In this document: piece after piece, positions 33,651 to 44,828 of the stretch
Numbering within the stretch: position 1 is the first letter of the stretch
Layout of the letters: each line of letters opens with the position of its first letter
DNA from: Bullera alba
Taxonomy: Eukaryota > Basidiomycota > Tremellomycetes > Tremellales > Bulleraceae
DNA length: 64,000 nt
Assembly (NCBI GenBank): GCA_001600095.1
Contig: BCIX01000002.1
Span: 2,728,001-2,792,000 of the forward strand
Direction: 5' to 3'
Translations under genes and position numbers: made by a program
The notes under the pieces: model-generated
Databases searched by the model: none
What the model was told of the DNA's origin: nothing
The model's input: only the letters and a program-made list of their open reading frames with translations

Positions 33651-35296
33651 ATGTCCGCCAACCAGATCATCCGGCTGGTCAGCCAGCTCCTCAAGATCTT
33701 CTGCGGGGGGTCCGGGCAGCACAAGCCGAACCAGAATCAGAACCAGCATCAGAATCAGTATCAGAACAATCAGCATCAGAACAATCAGCATCAGAACAGC
33801 CAGTATCAGAACAACCAGGGATATCCCGGCAACAACTATCAGAATCAATACCCCCCTCCCAATCAGAACCAGAACCAATCGTGGTCTCAAGTCGCCGGCG
33901 GACAGCAGAATCAGAACAACAACAAGTATAACAACAACAACCATGGCAATAAACCGAGTCAGGGGTATCATGGTAAACCGTCATTACCCTCCGGCGGGAT
34001 CATTGGCCCGAACCACCCGGGGAGATATGTGAGTCAAGCAGCGTCGACGAGCTGGCAATGTGGGATAGTGAAGCGAAAAGGGGGAGAGAGGATGATCTTG
34101 GAGTGAAGCTCCCGAGAAGAGTGACAAGAAACGTTAGAATCGTCGAGAAATAGCTGGAAGGATGGCGGAGCCACTCACTGAGAGCACGGGGGACTGGATT
34201 TTCAAATCCACTTAATAGTGTGATACCAATCTGACCATACGCAGGACGACAACGCGGTCAATCAGGCCAACGAGCGGTATCAGTCTTTGCGGAGTCAAGC
34301 GAGGCACGAGGGCGACGAGGCGCACAAGTGAGTAGGAGCCGCCAAGAGGACTACATGGCTTGGATCGCGATCGTGCTGGGAAGGATGGATATCACTTGGA
34401 TTACCATTCGAGGGCCAGTATGATCTCTGCACGAGCTGGATTTTCTATGGACCTTTCCAGCTGTCCTGCAGGACCTCTTGCCCACCTGGCGACGCTAACA
34501 CCACGTTCGCTCCTCAGGTGCTTTGCTCAATCGCAACAGGCCTATCAGTGAGTCTCAAGTCAATCCCCCCTAGGCTCTCACGGACAAGACACAACTGACG
34601 CCCCTCAGATCCGGAGACGGCGGCAGGGCACATGATCTCTCGGTGCAGGGTAAAGCGCATCAACAGCGACAGGACCAGTTGGACGACGAGGCCCGGGACT
34701 GGATCTACATCGGTGAGTGGTCTCACGCTCGTGTTCCTGTAATGGTTTGCGGTGCTGACACATCGTTCTCCTCGCTCAATCTGCTCCACCTATCTCATCC
34801 GCCTCCGACGCACGTAGAGAACAACCGGGACTCGCCGCCGGGCACGATCGACCTGCACGGGCTGTACGTCAAGGAAGCGATAGAAAAGACGGAACAGGCC
34901 ATCATGTCGGCGCAGGCGAATCGCCAGGAGGAGCTGCGGGTGATTGTGGGTAAAGGCATCCACTCGCCCGGTCACCATGCGAAGATCAAGCCCGCGGTCG
35001 AGGGGCTTATGCAGAAGTGGGTCACACATCGAACGGGAGAGGATTGTGCTGATGTTTGGGTATCACTATCCTGCTCTCTCACCTCATTCGCACTGTCACC
35101 GCCTATCCATCAACTAACCCCGATCTCGATCGCTCCTCTTGCCAGGTACAACCTCTCTGCCCATCTGGACCCGCACAACACGGGTGTGCTGATCGTCGAC
35201 TTGGATGGCAACGAGCGAGGTACCAGGACGAGGGACGCTGGCGGTTTGATCGACAGCATGGACAAGAACGAGGGAACCGACTGTGTGATCATGTAG
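33651..35296 (+). CDS. DUF1771-Smr domain protein with Gln/Asn-rich N-terminus
   Basis: Six exons (33651-34028, 34245-34327, 34518-34547, 34609-34712, 34818-35016, 35146-35296) give 314 residues. Residues 25-105 are almost pure Gln/Asn with His and Tyr, encoded by a cagaac/cagcat/cagtat minisatellite. DUF1771 follows (AVNQANERYQSLRSQARHEG, then AQSQQAYQ). The Smr domain has DLHGLYVKEA and the glycine motif VIVGKGIHSPGHHAKIKPAV, ending with an LDPHNTGVLIVDL strand. Smr domains are nucleases or RNA-binding modules; eukaryotic members include Cue2/N4BP2, which cleave mRNA at stalled ribosomes. This protein lacks a CUE domain, so it belongs to the simple DUF1771-Smr group. The first intron is long (216 nt). 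Confidence 0.88.
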
Positions 35297-36282
35297 CGGG
35301 GGGTAGCTTGAGCAGTATGCTTCCGTGCTATGGCGACGATCTAGCGTTGCATCGGAATGGGATACATGCATGGTGCGATGCACAGGCAGCATAGAGAAGA
35401 GGCCGTAGCAGTGACAGCCGCCGACAGCCGGATTGACCTACTTGCGGCAGTTGTCTCGGAGCCCCTTTTTATCGCCGGCGGGCAATGTCGGGTTGGAACG
35501 GAGCTTGGGAGTTCGGTTAGCTCTGCGCTTTGCAACTGAGATCGAGGGTGGGAGGAGCTGGCGGGAGCTAGGGAGCTAGGGAGTCAGAGGGCAGATTGCA
35601 ACCGTTCCCTGCGCGATCGACGGCTCAGAGGCGAAGTCGGGGATGTTGCATGCCGCCTTTTAGACATGTTTTCACCGCCGCCACCATGAGTACCTAGTGG
35701 TACCGATCGAGCGTTGTGTGTTATGGATGCAGTCTGTCGTCTCTACGACGAGGTATCTTGAGGAGTGGCTGCTGCATACCCTCATACAGTACATAGCTAC
35801 ATGGGCCAGCTATAGCAAGAGATGCACGCTGATAGACGCTCGCAATGTCTACGCCATCGTGGGGTGGTGTAAGATTTGATTCCGTCAGCGGGTGCAAATT
35901 ACCAAAAGCAGTAATATCCCTCCCCGGCCCTGAGACTTGCTTCTCCCTCCCTCTCTCTCCGACCCGTCACTCGAGGTCTGTCTGGTGGTGAGCAGCGGCT
36001 TACTGGTCACCACATCAACCTAGCATCAGTCGTACATCTCACACCTAGTCACCAATCTCTGGTCACCATCACTCGAATTGTATCGCCGCCTGTCACTACA
36101 ATCGACGCCGCGTCTAGCCTCACCGGCAGTCACCAGCTCCAATCCCGGCTGACTAAACACCTCACAGTCACAGCTCCATAGGACGAACTCGTCACAGACG
36201 TCGAGGAAGACAAATCGCCGCATTAGAGTGTACGCTACTCTACGACAGTCTCTGGCACTAGGGCGAAAGGAGCAGGCGCAAG
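35297..36282. other. Intergenic region upstream of REG1
   Basis: Almost 1 kb between two plus-strand genes. Short pyrimidine-rich stretches near 35940-35965 precede REG1. No coding exon, tRNA or repeat is recognised. Confidence 0.3.
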
Positions 36283-39200
36283 ATGGCGCAGATAATACCA
36301 CCAATCGTATGTCCTTTGCCTCCCTCCCTGTGTCATTCCCAAGCTGCAATCACAACTCAATCTCACTCTCGCACTACACTCCACTCTGGGACTCGTATCT
36401 CTCGCGCGAGAGCAATCTAACGAATGACTTCCCTCCCCGCGCGTCACCACACAGACCTCCCTCCCGATCGACAGTATCGCCGCCCCATCCGCAGAAGACA
36501 TCCAAGACCGTCTCCCCTCCATTTGCGTCGACTACCTCTCCCACGACTGGTCGGAAGAGGATGTCTGGGCATCATGGCGTTCGATGACGAGGCACAAGCA
36601 CGAGATTGCCAACGGTGTCAGGCTGGAGAATGCCAGTTGGCGAACGTGGCAGAAGCAGAGAAACAAGCTCAAGACGATCAGTCCGGAGACTCTAAACTGG
36701 TGAGCACCATTCCCAGCCCACTGTGATTCACCTCACTGACCCCGGTTTAGGCTGAAAGACTCGGACGTCACATGGCTATATGGCCCACTGCACACTGCTC
36801 ACGTCGAGCCCGTCCGCCCGTTGAAGATTTCCACCGCCGACGAGAGACTAGGCATCGACCTGCCCAAAGGCTACAAACCGGGCTCGCCAACGGTCGCCAC
36901 AAACAACAACCAGATGAAGGACGGCTCTCAGATGAAGCCGATTCTCAAACACCGCACATTGTCGGAAATGCTCACCATCCCAATGCCCTCGTCCCCGATC
37001 CTCGAATCGAGCAATTTCGGCAACGACAAGGACGTCGACGAGATGGGAAGCCCCGGCAATCGACCGATGCTGCTCCAGACGAAATCAGACACCAACATCT
37101 TTGGCGGGCGTACCACCAGTGTGAGGGAGAGGAACCCACCGAAATTCCCTCCTGAAACCGGAGCGAGCGGTACCAAGACGTTTGTGCCACCCGAGTCTGC
37201 AATGGAGGGCGAGCCAGCACCCCCACCTAGCGGCAAAAAGCACATTTCGTTCAACACGTTTGTCGAGCAGTGCGTCGCGATCGACGAGGCGCCCATCAGT
37301 CGAATGAGCGATTCCGACGACGACATGCTCGAGATGCGATCCTCGGCCAGCAGCTCGTCGCGATCATCCAGACCTTCGATATCGAGGCATTCCTCCTCTG
37401 CTTCGTCCGAGCACCTCACTATTGCAAAGATTGCGCCGACCATGCTCAAGACGAATGGTGTGCAGATTGCAAACTTGCCACAAATGGTGTACATGCCCCC
37501 GCCAGAGTACCAGTCTCCTCAACTCGATCAGAGTCAGGCCGTGTCCTTTGACTTCCCCTCGCCCCAGGTCCAGACGAGGAACAAGTGGGGATCGTCGCTC
37601 AGCGATGACGACGACGACGAGTACGGCAGCGTCGGTTACGACTACTTTGGCGGACCCGATCTCGGTGGCGGTGGACAACAGAGTGTGCCTGCGCACGTTG
37701 GAACTTCGTACGGCCGTCAGCAGAGTCCCAGCGTCAATGTCAACCAGGCTCCCGCTCAGGCGAAATGGAGACAACAGCCACAACAGCGACAACAGCCTCC
37801 TGTCCAGCAGCAGACCCAGCCTATACCACAACCACCATCCTCCCAGTCGACCTCGACGCAGTCTTCCGAGCCGTCGTCTGTTGGTTCGTCTTCTGGTTCG
37901 CTGAACAACATCATGTCACCGCCAGTTCCCTCCCGAGGTATTCTCAAAGTCCGGCCTCCAGGCACAACACCGCCTGAGCCTTCCTCCCCACCCACCTCGT
38001 ACTTCAACTACAACCCTTCCGCCGCTACCGGTATCGGCGGCATGAGAGGTCAATACGACTATGCCGCCCCTCCTCCCGTTTCTGGATCGCCACTAGTCTC
38101 GCCCGCTACTGCAGAGACTCGAGGACGATCTTCATCCCGAGGTCCCGGTTCTTCCGCCGCTTTCGACAGGTCATCCTCCCGAGGCACCTCGGTCGGCTCT
38201 TCTCACTCTCTCTCGCCCGGAGCTAGCAATGCGCCCATTGTGCGATCGCCAGTCGAGACGCAGAAACGAGCCGGAGCTCAAGCCACCTCCCCTGGCAATG
38301 CCGTTCCGACCGTCAAACCGGCTCAAACTACGCCACAGACTGGAAACACGGCAAAGCAGCAGTCTCTGCTCAAAGACCCTCCCCCACAGGTCATCCAAGA
38401 GCAGCAAGCTGAAGCGAGCGACCCCGCCGACTCGATGGATGTAGACGAGGACGAGCCGTATCAGGTGGATAGGAGTGGAACCCCAACTCCGCATTCCTCC
38501 CCACAGGTACGTCAGAGGTCAGATGAAAAGTGATGCATCTGACTGACTCTAGGCTTGATCTTCTTTGCTACCCTCCCGACCAATCTAAACACTCTGCCGA
38601 TACCCCAATCTCGATGACATCGTTGTTCTCTTTCCGTCAAACCAAAATTATCAAACGGCCTCTATCGAATCTGTAATACGTATCAACGAAATCGTCAAAT
38701 CTTCTCCATTTCTCGCATCGAATTCTCGACCAATCTCACGAATCATGTAATTGCATTATACTCGGAACGATATACCCGTCGTCAACCCCTCCCAATCGTT
38801 CTCATACCTGGTTCCACCCGCAGATTGCCTTTCGACCCATGAAGGACACTTCCCCCGCCTCTCTCCCCCACACTTCTACGCGCAACGCTCCTGTTGGCCA
38901 AACCAACCCATACTTCCCTCCCACGCCCTCTGGCTCTGGCTCTGGAGCCTACTCGCCATCGCACTCGCCCGAACTGCCCAAAGCCGACCCTCCGACTACG
39001 CGGGGCAAAGCGACCACCGCGCACGTCGGCACTACAGCCCAGCCGACCCTCTCGCAGCCGCCGCTCGCGGACGACGACGACGACGAGGGAGACGGGAGCA
39101 GTATCATGGGCAGAGCGGCCAATATCGCCAATACGGCAAAGGATCTCTTAGGCGCCTTGTGGTATGGCCACGAAGGAGCGAAGAACTCGCTCGAGCGGAC

Positions 39201-39342
39201 CGTCAGCGGGGGTAGTTCGCCTGGCGCTGGCGGGGGNGGGACGGGACAGGGTGCACCAGGGCAAGTGGGCTCGGCGCAGAGACAAGTCTGGGGAATGGTC
39301 CAGAAGCAGCAGGGGCACAAGCGGGGTGCGTCGATGGGATAG
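36283..39342 (+). CDS. REG1: Reg1-like regulatory subunit of PP1 (glucose repression)
   Basis: Four exons (36283-36306, 36455-36699, 36751-38506, 38824-39342) give 847 residues, one of them undetermined (n at 39237). The DUF1752/nitrogen-regulatory region is near the N-terminus (CVDYLSHDWSEEDVWASWRS, NASWRTWQKQRNKLKTISPE, WLYGPL). Conserved Reg1 elements follow: KPILKHRTLSEML and the PP1-docking segment KKHISFNTFVEQCVAID, an RVxF-type site. The middle is Ser/Pro/Gln-rich. The C-terminus has MGRAANIANTAKDLLGALWY, the Reg1-type terminal helix, which assigns exon 4 to this gene although 317 nt separate it from exon 3. Reg1 directs PP1/Glc7 to Snf1 kinase in glucose signalling. An alternative acceptor at 38552 would stop the protein after one Ala. 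Confidence 0.85.
39237..39237. other. Undetermined base (n)
   Basis: A single n within a G run of the REG1 last exon (Gly-rich linker). Frame is preserved with one base here; a miscount of the run would shift the last 35 residues. Confidence 0.99.
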
Positions 39343-39855
39343 CGAGCGAGTGAGTGAGCTGGTGTGTAGATTGGGGAGGTGGAATTAGTTGTCAAGGACG
39401 GATGGAATCATTTGAGTGAACGATTTTGGCATGGACAACGATCGAGTCGCGACGTGTAGTGAAGCACTCGCACTCGCACTCGCGCGAAGGGCGTTTGGCT
39501 AGTCAGCTTGTATACCGTACAGAGGATGTATCGCAATCTACAATCTACGAGGCGATCTGCAAGAAGGGTTTCGTCTCGGCGTGATCTGCTCGGCGTAGCT
39601 GTCGGAGGAGGCGACGCGAGACGTTAGTCGTCACCTGACGCCGGCATGAGAGCGGGAGGAGCAGCCGCTCGGCGATTGCCCTCGGAAGTAGTGCCGGCAC
39701 AGTGGTCGGTGAGGTATCCATCGCATGACAGTATGCACAATAGTACTACAGTACAACCCAGACCACCCCTCCGGCGAGGTGGTCAAAGCTGACGCCCTCC
39801 CGGACTCAAGCTCGTTTCGCTCGTGATAGTCATTGGTCGTGTCGTTGGTCATGGT
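39343..39855. other. Convergent intergenic region
   Basis: About 510 bp between the REG1 stop and the second stop codon of the zinc-finger frame. Contains 3' UTRs; a short cactcgcactcgcactcgc repeat is at about 39466-39484. No gene. Confidence 0.35.
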
Positions 39856-39948
39856 CTAGTCGTCCGTTTCGTCCTGCTCGTCTTGCTCGTCCTGCTCGTC
39901 TCGCTCGTCCTGCTAGTCCTGCTCGTCCTGTTCGTCGTATTCCTCCTG
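39856..39948 (-). repeat. 9-nt Asp-Glu-Gln-encoding repeat spanning the stop codon
   Basis: On the minus strand a gacgagcag-like unit repeats about nine times from the last coding residues (EQDEQD) through the TAG at 39913-39915 and on for 18 more codons in the same frame (QDERDEQDEQDEQDETDD) to a second TAG at 39856-39858. The first TAG occupies the position of a GAG in the repeat. Confidence 0.85.
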
Positions 39949-41503
39949 ATCGCCATATTCCTCCTCCCCCGCCTCCCCCTTCTCGGCATGTTCGTCACGC
40001 GGTCGCGAGTGTCCAACTTGACGCTGTGAGCTCATTGGCGACGACACCCCTGGACGCTGGGGTGAGAGGCGTGGATCGATATCCCCCGTGACGCCATGAT
40101 TGTCACTGACACTGTGTTGGTGCGAGTTCGGGTTCGGCTGGACGTAGGCCTCGGTCGAGAATTGATGATGGGGGTGGTCGTACAGTGATTGGTAGAAATC
40201 TGTGGCCACCCCTCGTCCTTGCCCCTGCCCCTGCCCCTGCTGGTCAGGGATTTGTCGAGCTTGAGAGACCAATCCGCCGCCGAAACCCAGCGGGTACAGC
40301 CCGTAGAGGTACGAGTGTGAATGCATGGGCGGGGCGTATGGGTGCACAGCGGCGTGTGGGAGCGATGCCGTTCGAGTATGCGTCCTCTCTTCCAACTTCC
40401 CCGCGCGGCGCTTCGGCTCGTCCACCAGCGATAATGACAGTGACAGCGGGCTCGACGATATCGACAGCGGTCCCGGGGATGTCGACACGCTATGCGTCTT
40501 CTCATGACGACGGAGGTTGCTACTGACACTAAAGCGTCTTCCGCAATCCGTCCTAGCGCACTGGAAGGCTACCCCGGTTGTATCAGCTCTAACCCCATCT
40601 CGTACTCTCGGGCTCACGCTTGGCGCCGGTGTGAACGGCCATATGGGTGTTGAGGGAGGAAGGCCTGTTGAACCGCTTATCGCAGACCACACTGCCCATG
40701 AGTGCTTTATCAGTCGAGAATCCAAAGGGAAGCAGGCTGACTCACCAAATATGTTTCCTACTCCTCAGCTTTTGCCCCTCCCTCTCAATCTCCTCCAAGA
40801 CCTGCGTGCTGTCCGGTTTCAGAGCCCAAAAGTCGTCTGCATCTTGGCCGGGGTTGGTCAGAGCGCTGGGATCATTGCTCTGTCGATACGGCTGCGCGTA
40901 GTAGGGGTACATGTCCGCCTGGGCGTGATTCGCACCAGTGACGTCTTGGTTGGCGAGAGGGAAGTGTGCTGCGTCCGACTCTGGGACGAGGTATTGTGGC
41001 CACTTTTCATTGGCCAGGTGCTTGTCCTCCCCTTGAGAGGGGTATACCGGGTCGAACTCCAATTGATCCACCCCGACCAAAGGGGACGAGCGAATGCCAG
41101 TCGCTGTATACTCCTCCATCCTCATGCCCCCTCGTCCTCCTTGTCCATGACCATGAGCGACATTGGGCTGAGCCATTGAGCCGTGGAGATATCCATAGTG
41201 GACTTTTGGCGTGACATACCCCATGACCGGGGAGGGCGTGTGGGAGCCCGGTTGTGCGAACCGATCGTGCGAGGTCGGCGCGGTGAGAAACGTTTGTTGA
41301 GGGGTGAGAAATCCTTGTCGGGGGGTAGAAGTCGAGCTGTACGCAGTCCCGCTGGTGCCGGTGCCAGTGCCGGTGTACCGCGAGAGATCCATCGGCTGGA
41401 GGAGGGGCAGCGTCGCTGTCATATTGCCAAGTAGCGACCCTTGTTGAGGCTGGAGTTGGTGCAGAGTGTGGATGTTGGTGAATCGTTGGTCGTACTGCGA
41501 CAT
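39913..41503 (-). CDS. C2H2 zinc-finger transcription factor
   Basis: Three exons (41503-40746, 40691-40618, 40568-39913) give 495 residues. Two C2H2 fingers at about residues 253-305 are completed by splicing: CVVCDKRFNRPSSLNTHMAV followed by H, the linker TGAKPF, and CARTDCGRRFSVSSNLRRHE followed by KTH. The N-terminal 250 residues are Gln/Gly/Thr-rich and disordered; the C-terminal 190 are Ser/Pro then Gln-rich and end in an acidic repeat. The pair of fingers resembles a common basidiomycete factor type, but I cannot name an orthologue. It presumably acts in the nucleus as a DNA-binding regulator. The ATG at 41503 is preceded by a GTG in the same frame, and an additional 5' exon is possible (donor-like GTGAGT near 41985). 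Confidence 0.85.
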
Positions 41504-44321
41504 CACGAACGAGTATTAGCTACAGTCTCGGTATGATAACGGTTTGTGGGATCTGGGCTGATCGACCACAGAATTGATCCAGGTATAAAGCTTTGGAGTC
41601 AAGCTCGCACTGGATCGGGCGACCCTTTGTGCCAGAGGTCACCACCGCTCGGGAGTTCGGCAAGTGGTGAGTCGGGATAAAGGAGCGGCGAGCAGTACTG
41701 CTCGGAGGTGGAAGTACGGGCGGGGTACATCACCTGCCTTTGCTTTGCCACAAAGGAGTGACACGACTCGGGGCGAGGCGAAGAGGGTGGGTAAAGAGGG
41801 TTTTGGGCGGGGAGGGGAGAAAGGGGTACAAGGGGTCAAGGGGGAGGCGGTGGTAGACTAAGTGTCTGCTTTATGCGCAAGGTTGATGGTGCCCGAGTCA
41901 CTGGTACTGATGGCGAAGGCTGGAGGGTGATGGTGTTCGGGCGGGAAGACTGACTCTGGGCGAAAGGGAACGAGAGCACTCACCAGGTCATAAACTCCGC
42001 CGCACACTCGCTCCGTCACCGCGTCACCCCTCCTTGTCGCTAGATCACGCCTCTTCTGTGGTGACAGTCGAGATACCGAGATCGTTGGAACGTTCGTAGT
42101 GCGGTGCGATTGATGCTGAGCCGTGGTGGTCGTTGCCCGTTGAGTGATAGGCCGGTCTGCCGAGCTCTAGCTCTTCCCCACTGGCTACTCGACCTGTATG
42201 TTGAAGTCTGTGAGAGGTGGTCGAGATGATCGAAGCTGCTCGTCGGCTACTGACCAGTGGTGAGGAGTGCCCCTTCGGAGCTTTTGCAAACACGCTGCAC
42301 GCTGCACGACCCCTCCCGTCCGACCTGCTTGTGCCTGCGCTTTGTCCCCTGTCTACGGGTATTGGTACCTTCGCCTCCTGCCCTCGTCGAGCAGTCAAGT
42401 CGACAGTGAGAGTGACAGTGAGGTTGTGAAGTTGACGATGGAGTGTCAAAAGACAGAATGATCCACTGTGCCCCTTGACCCCCAACTACTCCAACCAAGT
42501 GGTAGGAGTGCCATCAAAATCTGCCTCGAGGCGGTCGTTGTGCCTTTGTACACCATCAGCGTATGTAGTGCGGGATTGGGTGGGAGTGGGTGGGGTTGAG
42601 CTCACTCGTACGCACTGCACTGCCGCTGCCGCTTCCTCCCGTCCACGTTGCTCGTCTGTCATTGGCATCGTGGCTCTATTGTCGTATCCCACCGTCCCGC
42701 GAGGGAAGCGAGGTCGACTCAACCCCTCAGCCTTGACAAAAGGATTCAACGTCCAATCCCCGTTCCCCTTCAATCCAATTCTGAATTCTCCGATCAAGCG
42801 TTGAGCGACACCGACACCGACGCCGACACCTGCACTTCCGCCGAGCGTACCGAGCCATTGCCTGCATTGTGGCAGTATAAGCTGACTGTATCAACACACA
42901 TCGTATTGAGCTATAGTGGTCAGTGACTGAGCAGCCATGGGACTTACTGACTCACCACCGGGTCACCGACCCCACCGTCCGGGCTTCAAGCTTCAGCCAC
43001 TCGAAACCCGACGAGTACTCGGTAATCGAGCTTCGGGTCCGCAGCTCCCGCTGCTGCACACTAGAGGAGTGATTGTATCCCAATCAGTCATAATGGAGCC
43101 ATCGCTTTGACGAGAAGCGGAATGGAGCCGCCGAGTGTGTCTTGTGCCCCGAGTCCCGACGCGACTGTCCTTCTGCGCGACGGGGTTCATGCCTCCATGT
43201 GAAATGAGCTGTTATCGCTCTCTCGAGGGTGGCCGAAGAGAGAGCTGGTACATCCTATGGGATGCTGCGGGTCGGAAGGGGAATAGCGAGCGGAAGGAGA
43301 GGCGAGCTGCGAAAGAGGATGCCTGAGTGTCGAGATGTGATGATCTCGAAGTTGTTGTTTCAGCTAATTAATTGCTCGGAAGCTAGGGAATTCGCAAGTC
43401 ACAACTCCGGGAGAACACGTCGTTCGAGTCTTCGACCGAATGCGTCTTCCACCTTACCGCCTATGCTTGATGCAGACAGCCACAAGGGGGCAGCCTCTGG
43501 CTTTGCTCGCCGTACGGCTACTCACGAGCTCTGCATCCTTGTCCTTTGACTCCTAGTTCTGACAATTATCAGAGCTCGATGACTCTATGACCGACCTCAC
43601 TGCCGAGTCTCGCGGGAGTTGGACCACTGATCTGGGAGTCCGCCCAGTCTAGTCCTCCGAGTTCGAGTCGAGTATACATGAGCTCTTCAGCCATTATGAT
43701 AAGTACGCAGGGCCTTATCTCCTTCCCCAACTCTATCAGTATCGACGCACTGCGCAGCGCTCTAGGACTGACTTAACGATCCGCTGACTTCGGAGTATTG
43801 ATCTCCTGCGGCAGACAGTGATCGTACATCGCGTTCGTCTACAGTGGGTACCAGTCCACGGTCGGCACCTGCGGCCCAGGCTTGACCTACTCACCCGCCT
43901 GCGGGAGCAGCACCATTGGCAGTCACGCCCATCATCACCCGCGTCGACTTACAACTCTCCTCGGTTCATGACCATGAACTGTCGGTCCAGCAGGCACAGC
44001 CCCACGATAGTCATCCGGGCTACTGGCGTCCGCGTCCAGCGAGCCTTCTGCCAGCCGAACAGAGGATACCGCTCGAGTTGGTTCGATTACCGTCAGTCGT
44101 CCGTCTTTGCCACTACTGACTGAGGCCCGGGTAGCACTGTCGCTATGACCCCAGAGGTACAGCACATACCGGGCAGGCCCACGCCTCTCGATGGTGGGAC
44201 ACAGCTCCCTACAAGAGCCCCTTAGCCATAAACCAGTTAGAAGAACAACCACAGGCGAGACATCCCGGCACTCTCCTTGCAAGCTGTCCACATAACCTAT
44301 ACGGAAACACCCTGTCATCAA
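41504..44321. other. Long gene-free region upstream of zinc-finger gene
   Basis: About 2.8 kb, the longest stretch here without a supportable gene. Open frames on both strands are short, lack start context and share no recognisable motif. A hexamer run of the type gacacc/gacgcc lies near 42805-42830. Part is probably the 5' leader and promoter of the zinc-finger gene; a lineage-specific or non-coding gene cannot be excluded. Confidence 0.35.
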
Positions 44322-44411
44322 GATCCCTTGGCGTAGTTGGTTATCGCATCCGTCTAATACTGGATGCTTGTATCAAACGGAAGGTCGGCGGTTCGAGCCC
44401 GCCAGGGATCA
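44322..44411 (+). tRNA. tRNA-Ile (anticodon AAT) with 16-nt intron
   Basis: All arms can be drawn. The acceptor is GATCCCT/AGGGATC with discriminator A at 44411. The D arm is GCG...CGC. The anticodon stem TCCGT (44349-44353) pairs with ACGGA (44377-44381). The anticodon loop is C-T-AAT-A with an intron at 44360-44375 after position 37. The T arm is GGCGG-TTCGAGC-CCGCC. The mature tRNA decodes AUU (and AUC as inosine-34). A T-run at 44416-44420 is a standard RNA polymerase III terminator. Internal A and B boxes are present in the D and T arms. Confidence 0.93.
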
Positions 44412-44828
44412 TCCCTTTTTGCTTCCGGGCCTGGGCGGTCGATGTTCGAGCATCACCCGCACCGCTGTGACCTCTTTTTGCCGTCTTAAGAGAGCAGTCC
44501 ATGATAGACCTCCAGGCTAGCTAGCACACGGCACGCGACGACGACGGCAGAGTCGCACGCGACAGCTGTACGCATAGTGACTATACATGGAGCTAAGAGG
44601 CGGACCTGGTCGAATTCGGACCGAGGCACCGTACTGGTCGACGCTTGCCGTTGGAACCCCATTGAGACGACGTAACGTTGACCTGACACAGGCATCCAGC
44701 GAGTATTGAGGGCTGTGCATATGCGATATAGCATGTCTTCACCACAACGGGTCTGATGTCCGGTACGCAGCTCCTCCCCCTCCCATTCCTACCTAGTCTC
44801 GACGTCTTCGGCGTCTTCGACTCCGGGC
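44412..44828. other. Intergenic region between tRNA-Ile and MED16 3' end
   Basis: About 415 bp. After the tRNA terminator nothing coding is recognised; open frames are antisense or short. Confidence 0.3.
44416..44420 (+). terminator. RNA polymerase III terminator of tRNA-Ile
   Basis: Five T residues four bases after the tRNA 3' end. Confidence 0.8.

Noticed and set aside
33433..34032. Thr/Arg/Ile-rich plus frame and hydrophobic minus frame over the Smr gene
   Set aside because: Both are alternate readings of the Gln/Asn minisatellite; the runs of repeated Ile/Thr/Arg or Val/Leu/Ile are frame artefacts, not a membrane protein.
42486..42926. Possible gene near a gacacc repeat
   Set aside because: Short frames on both strands, no motif, low-complexity hexamer run explains the open frame.
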